Below, one piece after another: positions 35,040-43,299 of a stretch of DNA of 64,000 bases. The stretch's first letter is position 1; each line of letters begins with the position of its first letter. This stretch comes from Varibaculum cambriense (GTDB taxonomy: Bacteria > Actinomycetota > Actinomycetes > Actinomycetales > Actinomycetaceae). A program made the translations under genes and the position numbers. The stretch covers positions 323,101 through 387,100 of the forward strand of contig NZ_PKHX01000001.1 of the NCBI RefSeq assembly GCF_002848005.1. Direction: 5' to 3'. A model generated the notes under the pieces. It was given only the letters and a program-made list of their open reading frames with translations, made no database searches and had not been told where the DNA came from.

Positions 35040-35075
35040 TCACCCCACTGCCGACGAACCAGAAAGTGTTAAATC
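35040..35075 (-). repeat. Upstream element I, copy C
   Basis: A full match to the 36-bp pattern (TCACCCCACTGCCGAC, 10 nt, GTGTTAAATC on the plus strand), placed upstream of the antirepressor operon. Confidence 0.6.
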
Positions 35076-35365
35076 ACGGGTACTCAATCGCTTCTCGTTC
35101 TGGCACGATTGGTGTTGAAGCCCCGGTGGAGCGCTATCTGTTAGAGCCATCTGGCAGGTATTCTCGCCGGGGCATAGACAAATTTCTCGAGTGCTCTGTG
35201 TGGAAAAACCATCATTCTCTTAGCCCACAGCGGTGCCGACACGGTGGTCTTTTAGACAACATGACCGGTTCCGCTGCCCGCCTCGGTGGGAGCGCAGGGT
35301 CGGTTCTCGTTTCTTAGTGGTCTTGGATAAGCTTTCTTCTCTGATGGTGATACTTTGCCGTGTTC

Positions 35366-35395
35366 TTGATTCTGTCGTTGTTTTCGCGGTATAGT
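35366..35395 (+). promoter_or_regulatory. Promoter of the Abi gene
   Basis: TTGATT, 18 nt, TATAGT. A start point about 7 nt downstream would place the first transcribed bases at the beginning of the structured leader. The stretch 35076-35365 before it shows no gene. Confidence 0.55.
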
Positions 35396-35404
35396 GATTA
35401 CCAC

Positions 35405-35455
35405 TAGTACCGGCTCGCTTGTATCGGTTTCCGAGACAGGTCAGAGCCGGTCTTC
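35405..35455 (+). ncRNA. Structured leader, abiF-type RNA candidate
   Basis: ACCGGCTC (35409-35416) and GAGCCGGT (35444-35451) form a perfect 8-bp outer stem. Inside, GTATCGG-TTT-CCGAGAC forms a second stem. It lies between a good promoter and an Abi_2 gene. A conserved RNA called the abiF motif has been described upstream of abiF/Abi_2 genes; this candidate has the right place and a compact fold, but I cannot test it against the covariance model. Confidence 0.45.
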
Positions 35456-36400
35456 ATGTTTTTGGAAGCAGGTGGGCTGGTGGTCGATAAACCGTGGGCC
35501 AGTATCGATGAGCAGATTAATATTCTCACTCGTCGTGGCCTATTGGATGCCGGTGATTACCGCCGCGAGTTATCTACTGTCGGCTATTACCGGCTTTCGG
35601 GATACTCCTACCCGCTGCGCCAGCCAGCTCCCGAAGGCTCACCTCGGCGGCGTTTAGATCGTTTCGTTCCCGGCACACGTATGCATCACGCGATTGAGCT
35701 GTACGAGTTTGATGAGAGGCTACGCTTGGCTGTGTGGCAGGCGCTATGCAAGCTGGAGGTGTGCCTGCGAGTTGACGTGGGGCACGTGCTGGGTGAGATC
35801 GATCCGTTCATTCACCTCGACCTCGAACGGATTTGGCCGTCAGGCGCAATGCATCGCCGCGCAGTACTGTTCACGCAGAAGCTAGCCCAAACGCAGTCGC
35901 GCTCTACAGAAGATTTCGTCACGCATTACAACCAGACCCACGACGGCCGTTTGCCGGTGTGGGTGGCCACCGAGATCCTCGAATTCGGACAACTCGTGAC
36001 CCTGTTTTCGTTGGCTCCCTTCGAACAGCGTCGTCGCATTGCTGACAAGTACTTGGCACGTGCCGACGAGTTGGAATCATGGATGCGCACTGCGAATTTC
36101 ATTCGTAACATATGCGCCCATCACGCCAGACTATGGAACAAGCGACTCGTCATCCGTCCACTGGTCAAACACCGCCGCAACGACCAAACGCTATCGGCCG
36201 TGACACATTCTTCAGGACGTATATACACCGCGTTGGTGCTCACCGCATTCCTCTTGCGACGAGGAAATTTCACCGCTGAAATACAGGCCATCAGCGACGT
36301 CCTAGACAGTTTCCCCACCGAAATTCCTGGCGTCGATCTAACGCACATAGGTGCCAGCCCCAGCTGGAAACAAGATCCCATCTGGACAATCAACAGCTAA
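35456..36400 (+). CDS. Abi_2 (AbiD/AbiF-like) abortive infection protein
   Basis: A protein of up to 314 aa, of the Abi_2 family. The N-terminal family signature is KPWASIDEQINILTRRGLL with YYRLSGYSYPLR. A HEPN RNase-like motif RNICAHH is near residue 216, with the conserved LWN after it. These proteins stop growth or degrade RNA upon phage infection. The ATG at 35456 follows the leader hairpin by 4 nt; a GTG at 35480 with AGGTGG upstream is an equally good start. Its stop overlaps the DNA polymerase stop by 4 nt. It is inserted against the direction of the replication genes and is a clear defence cargo. Confidence 0.9.
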   Translation: MFLEAGGLVVDKPWASIDEQINILTRRGLLDAGDYRRELSTVGYYRLSGYSYPLRQPAPEGSPRRRLDRFVPGTRMHHAIELYEFDERLRLAVWQALCKLEVCLRVDVGHVLGEIDPFIHLDLERIWPSGAMHRRAVLFTQKLAQTQSRSTEDFVTHYNQTHDGRLPVWVATEILEFGQLVTLFSLAPFEQRRRIADKYLARADELESWMRTANFIRNICAHHARLWNKRLVIRPLVKHRRNDQTLSAVTHSSGRIYTALVLTAFLLRRGNFTAEIQAISDVLDSFPTEIPGVDLTHIGASPSWKQDPIWTINS

Positions 36401-38364
36401 TCCTTACGGTAATAGGCGCACTCATACCCATCCGCATCCAACGGCAAACCTTCGGCCCATGCTGGGAGCGTGGACATGAGCTCGCAAGCACCAGTGGCGG
36501 TGAAGCCGGAATTTTCGGGTTCGTCGATGACGATCTCGTCGTGAACATGCATCACAATCTGATGCCCTGCCTTGGCGACTGCGTGCATGCCCGTGACGAG
36601 CAGATCACGAGCGATCGCCTGAACGATGTTCTCGGTAAGTTTTCCGCCGTAGGTTTCGAGCTGTCCCCAGCGCCGTGCCGTGGTGGTTCCGGTGTAGGTG
36701 ATGGATGTCCCACCCCACCTGTTCTCGCCCAGACGCGGCTTCACATACGCCAACCGCCTACCCGAGGGCAGCTCAATAAACAAGATTCCGGCTTCGACGC
36801 TGAATCGCAGATTCCGTAGCCGGATTGACTGACGAGACGCGATCGCGGCGATAGCTGCTTCTTCGACGCCGGCCCAGAGGGCCACGATGTGTGGGTTGGC
36901 GGCCCGCCATGCGTCGACGATCGGTTTGAGCTCGTGCTCGGCGAGTCCCATGGTGAGTGCTCCCATGCGCTCCAAAGCGCCCGTTGAGCCGCCAAAACCA
37001 CAAGCCAAAACTGCTAATTTTCCTTTCTGCCGAAGCTCACCATTAACGCCATGCTTCTCTACTGGCACTCCGAACATACGGCTCGCGGTTTCGCAATAGA
37101 GGTCTTTACCTTCGCGGAAGGCTTGAAGGGTGGTGGTTTCTCCTGCGAGCCATGCGATGACACGCGCTTCAATTGCAGAGAAATCAGCAACGATAAACCT
37201 GTGCCCAGGTGAAGGGATAAACGCGGTACGGATGAGTTGGCTGAGGGTGTCGGGCACGGACTCGTGCAGAAGCTCAAGTGCCTCGAGGTTGCCTGTTCTG
37301 ACGAGCGTTCGGGCTTGGTCAAGATCAGGCAGATAGTTCCTGGGGAGGTTCTGGACTTGGACGAGGCGTCCGGCGAAACGTCCGGTGCGTCCTGCGCCGT
37401 AAAACTGGATCAGCCCACGTGCTCGACCGTCGCTGCCTGCGACGTTTTGCATCGCCTGGTATTTCTTCACGCTCGATTTCGCTAGATCGCCGCGAAGTCC
37501 GAGGACTTCTTTCACCGTGCCAGTCGCGGTGTCGAGGGCGGCATCGACCTCGGCCTTTGCCAACGAATCCAGCACGCAGCCACGCGATGCGAGCCATTGT
37601 TTGAGCTGGATGGGCGAATTCGGATTCTCCAACCCAGTCAATGTCTGTGCCCGAGCGAGTGTCGCGTTGCGGTGGTGCTCATCCACCCCGACCGCGTTAT
37701 CAACCAGCGTGTGGTCGAGAAGAATCCCAGCATCATTAATGCGTTGGTCGAGCGTGTAGGTGTCCCACTCGTCATCGGACATCGGAAATGATGCGAGCCG
37801 CTCGTGGATGGCTTGTTCGACTTCGACATCACGACGGTTGTAATCAATAAACCTCGCCCACCCGGTCGGGTCAGCTGATGGTGGGTTCCTGTGTTTGCCA
37901 CCGTTGAGGACTGAGGGTGTGGCGGGTGTGCAGAACTGCTTGATCAGCTTGCGCCCCGCAGAATCTTTTTGGACGTCGAGTTTGAGGACGGCGGCAACCG
38001 CGTCGAGGCTCATTGGCAGACCGAGGTAGGCGGACCAGATCATCGTGCACCGCCACTGCCTTGGGTCAAGAAACCCATCACCGAGAAGCTCGGGATGGTA
38101 AAGACGGAGCCACGCTGACAGGCAGACTCGTTCGAAAGCGGCGTTATGCGCCCACTTGACCACACCCGAATCCACCAAAGCCGCCAGCACCTCGTCGGGC
38201 ATTGATTGTCCGTTGGCGAGATCCACTATTTCGACTGGGCCGCCGTCAATCGAATAGCCGAACAAGAGAAGCTCGAAGGCTGGGTGCTCGGCATACGGGT
38301 AAACACCCGTCTTGGCGAGTTGGACGGGGCTGAAAGATTCAATATCGCAGAAGAGTGTTCGCAT
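36397..38364 (-). CDS. Phage DNA polymerase, family A
   Basis: A 655-aa replicative polymerase. The N-terminal 3'-5' exonuclease has CDIES (about 6-10), AHNAAFE and YNRRDVE, the DEDDy set. The polymerase has motif A VADFSAIEARV, a motif B-like RQKGKLAVLACGF, and motif C HVHDEIVI. The ATG at 38364 has AAAGGA 9 nt upstream and the same AAGGAACCCCG leader seen before the antirepressor. A strong terminator lies between it and the DUF2815 gene. Confidence 0.95.
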   Translation of the reverse strand: MRTLFCDIESFSPVQLAKTGVYPYAEHPAFELLLFGYSIDGGPVEIVDLANGQSMPDEVLAALVDSGVVKWAHNAAFERVCLSAWLRLYHPELLGDGFLDPRQWRCTMIWSAYLGLPMSLDAVAAVLKLDVQKDSAGRKLIKQFCTPATPSVLNGGKHRNPPSADPTGWARFIDYNRRDVEVEQAIHERLASFPMSDDEWDTYTLDQRINDAGILLDHTLVDNAVGVDEHHRNATLARAQTLTGLENPNSPIQLKQWLASRGCVLDSLAKAEVDAALDTATGTVKEVLGLRGDLAKSSVKKYQAMQNVAGSDGRARGLIQFYGAGRTGRFAGRLVQVQNLPRNYLPDLDQARTLVRTGNLEALELLHESVPDTLSQLIRTAFIPSPGHRFIVADFSAIEARVIAWLAGETTTLQAFREGKDLYCETASRMFGVPVEKHGVNGELRQKGKLAVLACGFGGSTGALERMGALTMGLAEHELKPIVDAWRAANPHIVALWAGVEEAAIAAIASRQSIRLRNLRFSVEAGILFIELPSGRRLAYVKPRLGENRWGGTSITYTGTTTARRWGQLETYGGKLTENIVQAIARDLLVTGMHAVAKAGHQIVMHVHDEIVIDEPENSGFTATGACELMSTLPAWAEGLPLDADGYECAYYRKD

Positions 38365-38385
38365 GACGGGGTTCCTTTCACATAG

Positions 38386-38429
38386 AGGAAAAGTGGAGGG
38401 AACCAACAAGATGTGCTGGTTCCCTCCAC
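38386..38429 (-). terminator. Terminator after the DUF2815 gene
   Basis: GTGGAGGGAACCA and TGGTTCCCTCCAC form a perfect 13-bp stem with an 11-nt loop. TTTTCC follows on the minus strand. Confidence 0.8.
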
Positions 38430-38441
38430 GTGTGGGGATGA

Positions 38442-38996
38442 TTAGTTTAGGAAGTCGTCATCAGCGGCGAAGGCACCGAAGTCAGTCTCAGCGCTCACGC
38501 GCCCACCGCCAAGGCTCTCGCCGTCACGGGTCTTTTGAATGTTCCCGAGCCCGCAGGCGATACCGCGGTTGCCGTTCGTGTTAAACGCATAGAAGGACAG
38601 GGATACGCGCGCGTAGCAGCCCGAGTACACCTCGGCGCGATCCAGGATCGGGGCGACGCTCTGATCGACGATCTGCGGAGCGGTCAGCGAGTTGGCGTTG
38701 AGGAAGTAGGCGCCCTTGTAGGCTTCGTCGTCGCGCTCAATATCTCCGTCACGCAACGGGAGCTTGAGGGCGGCCTTGTTGGGTCGCTTACCACCAAACT
38801 TGGCCGTCCCGGCGTCGATCGCGGCGTCGATGGCCTTCTCGATCGCGGCAATGGTGGCGGTGTCGGACTTGGGGATGATCAGGGAGACGGAGTACTTGGG
38901 TTTGCCTCCCTGGATGGAGTTCGGCTCCCACACATGCGCATAGCTGAGGCGAACTTCGCCGGTGACGATACGGGTCGGATTAGTTGTAGTTGTCAT
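38442..38996 (-). CDS. DUF2815 single-stranded DNA-binding-like protein
   Basis: A 184-aa protein of the DUF2815 family, related in fold to Enc34-type ssDNA-binding proteins. The core includes GGKPKYSVSLIIPKSD and YSGCYARVSLSFYAF. The acidic C-terminus (FAADDDFLN) resembles SSB tails that contact partner proteins. It lies between the polymerase and the DUF2800 protein, a very stable order in Gram-positive phages. Confidence 0.85.
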   Translation of the reverse strand: MTTTTNPTRIVTGEVRLSYAHVWEPNSIQGGKPKYSVSLIIPKSDTATIAAIEKAIDAAIDAGTAKFGGKRPNKAALKLPLRDGDIERDDEAYKGAYFLNANSLTAPQIVDQSVAPILDRAEVYSGCYARVSLSFYAFNTNGNRGIACGLGNIQKTRDGESLGGGRVSAETDFGAFAADDDFLN

Positions 38997-39018
38997 GATC
39001 TTTTCTGCTTTCTACTTG

Positions 39019-40155
39019 TTACTTGTTGGGTTGAAAATCGGTGGCTGCACTCACCAGATCAAGCGCTGGCCGTTTATCGGATGCAGGGACCAATGTGGGT
39101 TTGCCTGCAGGTTTGGTCACGAGATCACCGAGGATCTCGTTGAAGGCGGGTTTACCCATCAGCTTTTCCATGGCTGTGAGGGTGATGAGCTTGCGATCCC
39201 AGATGTCCCTATAACCAGCCGCCTCAGCCGCCGCAGCGACATCGGTTTCGGAGGTGTATTTGCGTACCGACCGTCCGGCTACGAGCTTGAACCCCTCAAA
39301 GACCACACCCTGATTGACAGCCTTGGAAAGCGCGTAGGCTTCGACATCCGCCGCCCAGGTTTTGAGCTGCGGAATCCGGGCCAGCACGTCGGCAATCTCG
39401 CTGTCGGACAGTTCTGCTGGCGGGGCGAACTCCAACCTGGCCAGCGCAAGATTGGCTTCAGCTCGCGCCCGACACGTGGGTGCAATCTTGCAGAACTGAC
39501 ACCACGAGCCCGGACAAAACTCACCCTCACCAGCCGAGGCCAGCTCAGCCTTCGGTTTCACCTCGGTTTCAGCCCAGTGTTCGAGTTCAGTGACGGAGAT
39601 TTCCCAGGTGTCGACGTTGCCCCGACGTGGCTGGTAGATCGTCACCGCTACGCGCTCGATGTCGTACAGGTCGCCGAAAGTGTGAAGGGCTCCGAGAGCG
39701 TAGAGCATCAACTGGGGATTACGCTCAGCCTCAACCAACACACCTTGCCCGTACTTCAGATCAATAATCTGCAAGGTAGGTTCGGCGATGATCACGCAAT
39801 CCCCGGTGCCAAAACCTCCCGGAACCACATGGCTGAAATCCAGGCGCTGCTCGATGAGCACCTGCGGATCGCCACAGGTCTCCCGAGCCAGCGAGATGTG
39901 TTCTTGCACAAACGACACATAGTCGTCGGTCAAGGTTTCCATCTCGTCATCAATCCAAGTTGAGACTGGCCGCTTCGAGCGCTGCTTCAAAGCGCGGCGG
40001 AGTTTGTGCTCCGCCAAGGCATGAGCGGCGGTTCCTTGCTCAGCAGCAGCAGACGTTGACTCCGGCTCATCCGATTCGAGCCGAGCTGAAGGTGTGCAGT
40101 TGAGCCACCGGTGAGCACCAGAAGCTGAGAGGAGGGCGTGATCAGACGGTGCCAT
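39019..40155 (-). CDS. DUF2800 protein, PD-(D/E)XK nuclease-like
   Basis: A 378-aa protein of the DUF2800 family, related to Cas4/RecB-type nucleases. Visible parts are AEQGTAAHALAEHKL, GDCVIIAEPTLQIIDLKYGQ (D and K of the active site), and a Cys cluster CPGSWCQFCKIAPTCRA that could bind iron-sulfur or zinc. It probably acts in recombination with the DUF2815 ssDNA binder. The ATG at 40155 has AAGGAG 7 nt upstream; the longer frame has no site. It overlaps the upstream gene by 14 nt. Confidence 0.85.
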   Translation of the reverse strand: MAPSDHALLSASGAHRWLNCTPSARLESDEPESTSAAAEQGTAAHALAEHKLRRALKQRSKRPVSTWIDDEMETLTDDYVSFVQEHISLARETCGDPQVLIEQRLDFSHVVPGGFGTGDCVIIAEPTLQIIDLKYGQGVLVEAERNPQLMLYALGALHTFGDLYDIERVAVTIYQPRRGNVDTWEISVTELEHWAETEVKPKAELASAGEGEFCPGSWCQFCKIAPTCRARAEANLALARLEFAPPAELSDSEIADVLARIPQLKTWAADVEAYALSKAVNQGVVFEGFKLVAGRSVRKYTSETDVAAAAEAAGYRDIWDRKLITLTAMEKLMGKPAFNEILGDLVTKPAGKPTLVPASDKRPALDLVSAATDFQPNK

Positions 40156-40555
40156 CAGCAATCTCCTTCGCCCGATCCAGCAGCCACCCGTACTTCGACG
40201 GATCCACCGCTGAGAGCTTGTCCGCACCAGCCTCGACGATCAGCTCACGAACCTTTGCCGTGTGACCTTGCGCTGAGAGCTCGGAAAGAAAAGCACGTAC
40301 TTCTTCCAACGTCACCGTCGGTTCAGGTTCAACCTCCGGCTCGTCCGCAAGTAGTTCTGGCTGGGCGTGCGTGGCTGGGATGGTTCCGAAGGGTTCCTTG
40401 ATCTGCAGGGCAAGCTCCGGGCGTTCACCAGGCATTCCTGCGTGGTCTTCGAAACTCTCCTCAACGATCTGCTGAGCCCGCGCAAGCAAATCGGCGAGCG
40501 ACCGCAGCGCCTGGTTCCCATCACGAATAAAGGCATTGAGCTGTGACATCATCAT
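40142..40555 (-). CDS. Early prophage protein of unknown function
   Basis: A 137-aa protein with an N-terminal helical part and an acidic Pro/Glu linker, ending in a helical domain (VRAFLSELSAQGHTAKVREL) that recurs in phage early genes. The start could be any of the three tandem ATGs. No function is known. It overlaps its neighbours on both sides. Confidence 0.7.
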   Translation of the reverse strand: MMMSQLNAFIRDGNQALRSLADLLARAQQIVEESFEDHAGMPGERPELALQIKEPFGTIPATHAQPELLADEPEVEPEPTVTLEEVRAFLSELSAQGHTAKVRELIVEAGADKLSAVDPSKYGWLLDRAKEIADGTV

Positions 40556-40788
40556 TTGGACTCACCCGCCTTGAGAGCATCAGCCAATGCCATGAGGTCG
40601 TCATCGGTGTTTTCGGTGATGTCGATCTGCTTGACCGAATCACCAGGAACAAGAATCATGACTTTGCGCGGGCTACCAAGCAGTAGGCGCATGAACCGTT
40701 CACGCAGCGTCACATTCTTGGTGGCGACGATTCCGGGGTCGTCAGGGATACGCCGGGCAATATGAAGCTTGAGACTATGTCGAGCCAT
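40552..40788 (-). CDS. Small early prophage protein
   Basis: A 78-aa protein with a basic N-terminal half (ARHSLKLHIARR) and an acidic C-terminus. AAAGGT lies 7 nt before the ATG. No family is recognised. It follows element I copy D. Confidence 0.65.
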   Translation of the reverse strand: MARHSLKLHIARRIPDDPGIVATKNVTLRERFMRLLLGSPRKVMILVPGDSVKQIDITENTDDDLMALADALKAGESK

Positions 40789-40806
40789 CGGGCTTACCTT
40801 TCTTCC

Positions 40807-41484
40807 TCATTTGTGGGAGCAGCCCGGTTGGCTTCTCCCTTTCACCCCACTGCCGACACCACCGAAAGTGTTAAATCGGGCATCCTCAACCGCCTGCCGG
40901 ATCAGCGGTTTTACCTCTGCCACCAGCTGCGATACCCGAGCACGGGTCAACCCCATATCGCGCGCCACCTGCGCCTGATTGAGCTTGTCGGTTGCAAGCA
41001 GACGCGTCATCACCTCACGATGCTGAGGATCCAAACCAGCGATAATGTCACGCATCACCTCGAGATCACAAGCACGCTCGACACTATCCTCGCGTTCGAT
41101 GACCTGGTCTTCAGCGCTGATACCCGGTGAAGCAGGGTCAAGATCGATCTCGAGCATCTGCTCATACGAAAACGGCTTGTTATTCGGGACGCGGCATCCA
41201 CGTCGAGGACCGCACCCAGCCCCACACGTACATTTCTTCTTACCCTTGCCGCGATCGGCGCGAACCGCCTTATGCGTGGCCGCTTCTTCTGCGTTCCACA
41301 ACTCGTCGAGAATCTTCTGCGGTGTGCAGGGCTTAACCTGGTCGAGCGGAACACCAGTAGCGGCGGCGCGTTGCTGCCGGTCGGTTGCGATCATGAGAGC
41401 GAACTCGCCAGGGTCAATGTCGAAAGTGTCAGTGATGGACTGATTCTTGTTGTTATCTGCTTCGTGCTTGAAGGTGACCTTCAT
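40807..41484 (-). CDS. Sigma-70 region 4-like phage regulator with a Cys-rich insert
   Basis: A 225-aa protein. The C-terminal part (about 150-200) is a sigma region 4-type helix-turn-helix: LDPQHREVMTRLLATDKLN then QAQVARDMGLTRARVSQ. The middle has a Cys cluster CTCGAGCGPRRGC after a Lys-rich stretch, perhaps a metal site. No region 2 is seen, so it is more likely an activator or anti-sigma-like factor than a full sigma. GGAG lies 8 nt before the ATG. Element I copy D lies inside the 3' end of the gene. Confidence 0.78.
   Translation of the reverse strand: MKVTFKHEADNNKNQSITDTFDIDPGEFALMIATDRQQRAAATGVPLDQVKPCTPQKILDELWNAEEAATHKAVRADRGKGKKKCTCGAGCGPRRGCRVPNNKPFSYEQMLEIDLDPASPGISAEDQVIEREDSVERACDLEVMRDIIAGLDPQHREVMTRLLATDKLNQAQVARDMGLTRARVSQLVAEVKPLIRQAVEDARFNTFGGVGSGVKGRSQPGCSHK
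40842..40877 (-). repeat. Upstream element I, copy D (inside the regulator gene end)
   Basis: A full match to the 36-bp pattern, encoding part of the last 25 residues of the sigma-like protein and lying 54 nt upstream of the next gene. Confidence 0.6.
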
Positions 41485-41835
41485 CGAAGGATCTCCATTT
41501 CTCCGGGAATCCCGGTGATTTGGAGACCTGATCTGTTTGGCTCAGATCACTGGTGAGAACTGCTAGGAAGACGACAAAGGCGAGCCACCCCACCCGCCCC
41601 TCAGCAAAGAGGTTTGGGTGAGGTGACCCGCCGAGCGCTCCCAGAGCAGGTCTCACTAGTGGTTCATTTGTCTACAACCACAGCCAGCACTCGCTGTGGA
41701 GGTCGCTCATCCGCCAGATGAGCTCCCGAACAATCACGCTCAGGCTTCGGAGAACGTCAGTGCCGATGGCCACCAGCGCTACCGTCCCCACCCACCCGGC
41801 CCGAACTGTGTCGAAACCGAGTGGGCTGTGTACGG
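41485..41835. other. Gene-free stretch with palindromes
   Basis: No supported gene. It holds the palindrome CCGGGAATCCCGG, TGATCTG-N7-CAGATCA (about 41527-41547), CACTAGTG, and CCACAGC-N8-GCTGTGG. These lie in the leader of the sigma-like gene and may be operators or RNA structure. Confidence 0.5.
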
Positions 41836-41979
41836 CTACTTGCTGCGCTTGGACGGCTTAGTCTGCGCCAACGCCGAGGCGGCAACGGACTTGGTCCGCA
41901 CCGAAGAACGGCCATCGCGCAGCACAGCTGATGCCTTGCGTGCCACAGCACGCGATGTCTGCTTACGGTTCCTTCCCAT
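41836..41979 (-). CDS. Small basic protein at the head of the early operon
   Basis: A 47-aa Lys/Arg-rich protein (MGRNRKQTSRAVARKAS). AAGGAGG lies 8 nt before the ATG, which is strong support for such a short gene. It is the first gene of the leftward early region. The charge suggests nucleic-acid binding, but nothing further can be said. Confidence 0.6.
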   Translation of the reverse strand: MGRNRKQTSRAVARKASAVLRDGRSSVRTKSVAASALAQTKPSKRSK

Positions 41980-42132
41980 GTGTTTCACCTCCTTCGCTCG
42001 CGCTACGACACCCACCACCAGTTGGTGCGTGTTCATGAGCGTTCGCGCGAGTCGGCGTGCGATAATGAGATGACAGTTGTTCGTCTCGTCGGCTCGTGTT
42101 TTGCTCACATACTCATCAAACGCTGTGGTTTT

Positions 42133-42191
42133 GGGACTTCAGATCGTTGAGGGAAGCAAAAACTGGGACTTCTGGGACTAGTTTTGGGACT
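42133..42191 (+). promoter_or_regulatory. Four GGGACT boxes upstream of the defence operon
   Basis: GGGACT occurs at 42133, 42165, 42174 and 42186, all in one orientation, with T-rich bases before each. The last two are 12 bp apart and the middle two 9 bp. They lie between the phage early operon and the defence operon and probably bind a regulator of one or both. Confidence 0.6.
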
Positions 42192-42214
42192 CGGCATAGA
42201 GGAGCGTGACGCAT

Positions 42215-43072
42215 ATGGGTTTGCCCGAGTTTTGTCGCGCTGTTTACAAGCGGAAGAGTCCCATCACTAACCAGGCAAAATTCGTCCAAGCCGTATTCCA
42301 ACACGCTGGCAGTGCAGAGCGGTTAGACGACGAGTACGCACGCAAGATCTTTACCGGGGCAAAACCGATCTCCGAACCGCAATACGAGTCATTTCCTACA
42401 CAGGTGAGCAAGAAATCGTTGCATGATTTCCTTCTTGCCCACCTGAGGCCCCTCCCAAGCACGAAGCGCACGTTGGATGATCGTTGCCAAGAAGTCGGCA
42501 AAGATGCCGGACTGCCCTCAACCCTCACTATCGAACCAGAAGCATTCATTTGGGCACTCACAGATTGGTTCGACGCGATCATCCATGACCCAGACCATTG
42601 CGATGTCCTTGAACACTGCTACCGACTTCGCCTTGAAGACCAGGAACCAGAAGAAATAAACCCCGCGCCGCAGCCGCTCTATCAAGGAGATCGCGTCGAC
42701 GTGACGCAACCGCCCGCACTGCAAAAACACAAGCCAGGATTTTGGGTCGAGTTCACTCACACATGGACACTGCGCAACGTTGGCAGCATCGACTGGACCA
42801 GTCGGACACTCATCTGTACGAATCCAACAGACCCGCGACTACGACCCGTCGGCACCACACAGATCGCCATTCCTGACAGCCCACCGGCGACAGCGAAGTT
42901 CATCAAGATTTCTTGCACGTTTCGGGCGCAAGGCTATGAAGGTGCTGCCTCAAGCCACTGGGAAATGCGCAACCAGGAAGGCGAGAACTGCTTCCCTCAA
43001 GCGACTACAACATTCAATGTCAATGCCACAGTTATTAACCCGGATCTTCACGCGATAAGGCAGGAACGATGA
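42215..43072 (+). CDS. NBR1-Ig-like domain protein, first gene of the defence operon
   Basis: A 285-aa protein. The C-terminal 110 residues look like an NBR1-type Ig domain: FTHTWTLRNVGSIDW, then ISCTFRAQGYEGAASSHWEM with a following Gly-rich turn, i.e. the paired Trp pattern of that fold. The N-terminal 120 residues are helical and may bind DNA or a partner. NBR1-Ig domains occur in actinobacterial proteins, mostly uncharacterised. The ATG at 42215 was preferred over a GTG three codons earlier that is too close to the AGAGGAG site. It overlaps the next gene by ATGA, so the whole operon is coupled. Confidence 0.72.
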   Translation: MGLPEFCRAVYKRKSPITNQAKFVQAVFQHAGSAERLDDEYARKIFTGAKPISEPQYESFPTQVSKKSLHDFLLAHLRPLPSTKRTLDDRCQEVGKDAGLPSTLTIEPEAFIWALTDWFDAIIHDPDHCDVLEHCYRLRLEDQEPEEINPAPQPLYQGDRVDVTQPPALQKHKPGFWVEFTHTWTLRNVGSIDWTSRTLICTNPTDPRLRPVGTTQIAIPDSPPATAKFIKISCTFRAQGYEGAASSHWEMRNQEGENCFPQATTTFNVNATVINPDLHAIRQER

Positions 43073-43299
43073 GCGAAGCTGAATTAGAAAACTGGGTCAC
43101 CATGAAAGAAGCGCAAGCCCACCTCGGGGTGCGCCGGGAAACCATCACGAAATGGATAACAACCCATAATCTCCCTGCCTATAAAGTCGGCAGGGTCTGG
43201 AAGTTCAAACTCTCAGAAATCGACGAATGGGTCCGCACCGGTCAAGCCGCAGAAGAACCACATCCCAACAACCCTCACGAGCCTAAGGAGGAACGCTAA
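43069..43299 (+). CDS. Excisionase-type helix-turn-helix protein
   Basis: A 76-aa winged-helix protein of the excisionase/MerR-like class. WVTMKEAQAHLGVRRETITK is the HTH and YKVGRVWKFKLSEIDEWV the wing and last helix. It is either a regulator of the operon, perhaps through the GGGACT boxes, or a structural partner of the methylase. Its stop overlaps the methylase start (TAATG). Confidence 0.85.
   Translation: MSEAELENWVTMKEAQAHLGVRRETITKWITTHNLPAYKVGRVWKFKLSEIDEWVRTGQAAEEPHPNNPHEPKEER

Noticed and set aside
41453..41656. Minus-strand 67-codon frame overlapping the sigma-like gene start
   Set aside because: No ribosome binding site, GTG start, overlap with a well-supported start, and no family-like sequence.
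41696..42073. Plus-strand 125-codon frame antisense to the small basic protein
   Set aside because: It shadows a minus-strand gene with a strong ribosome binding site and has no recognisable domain.
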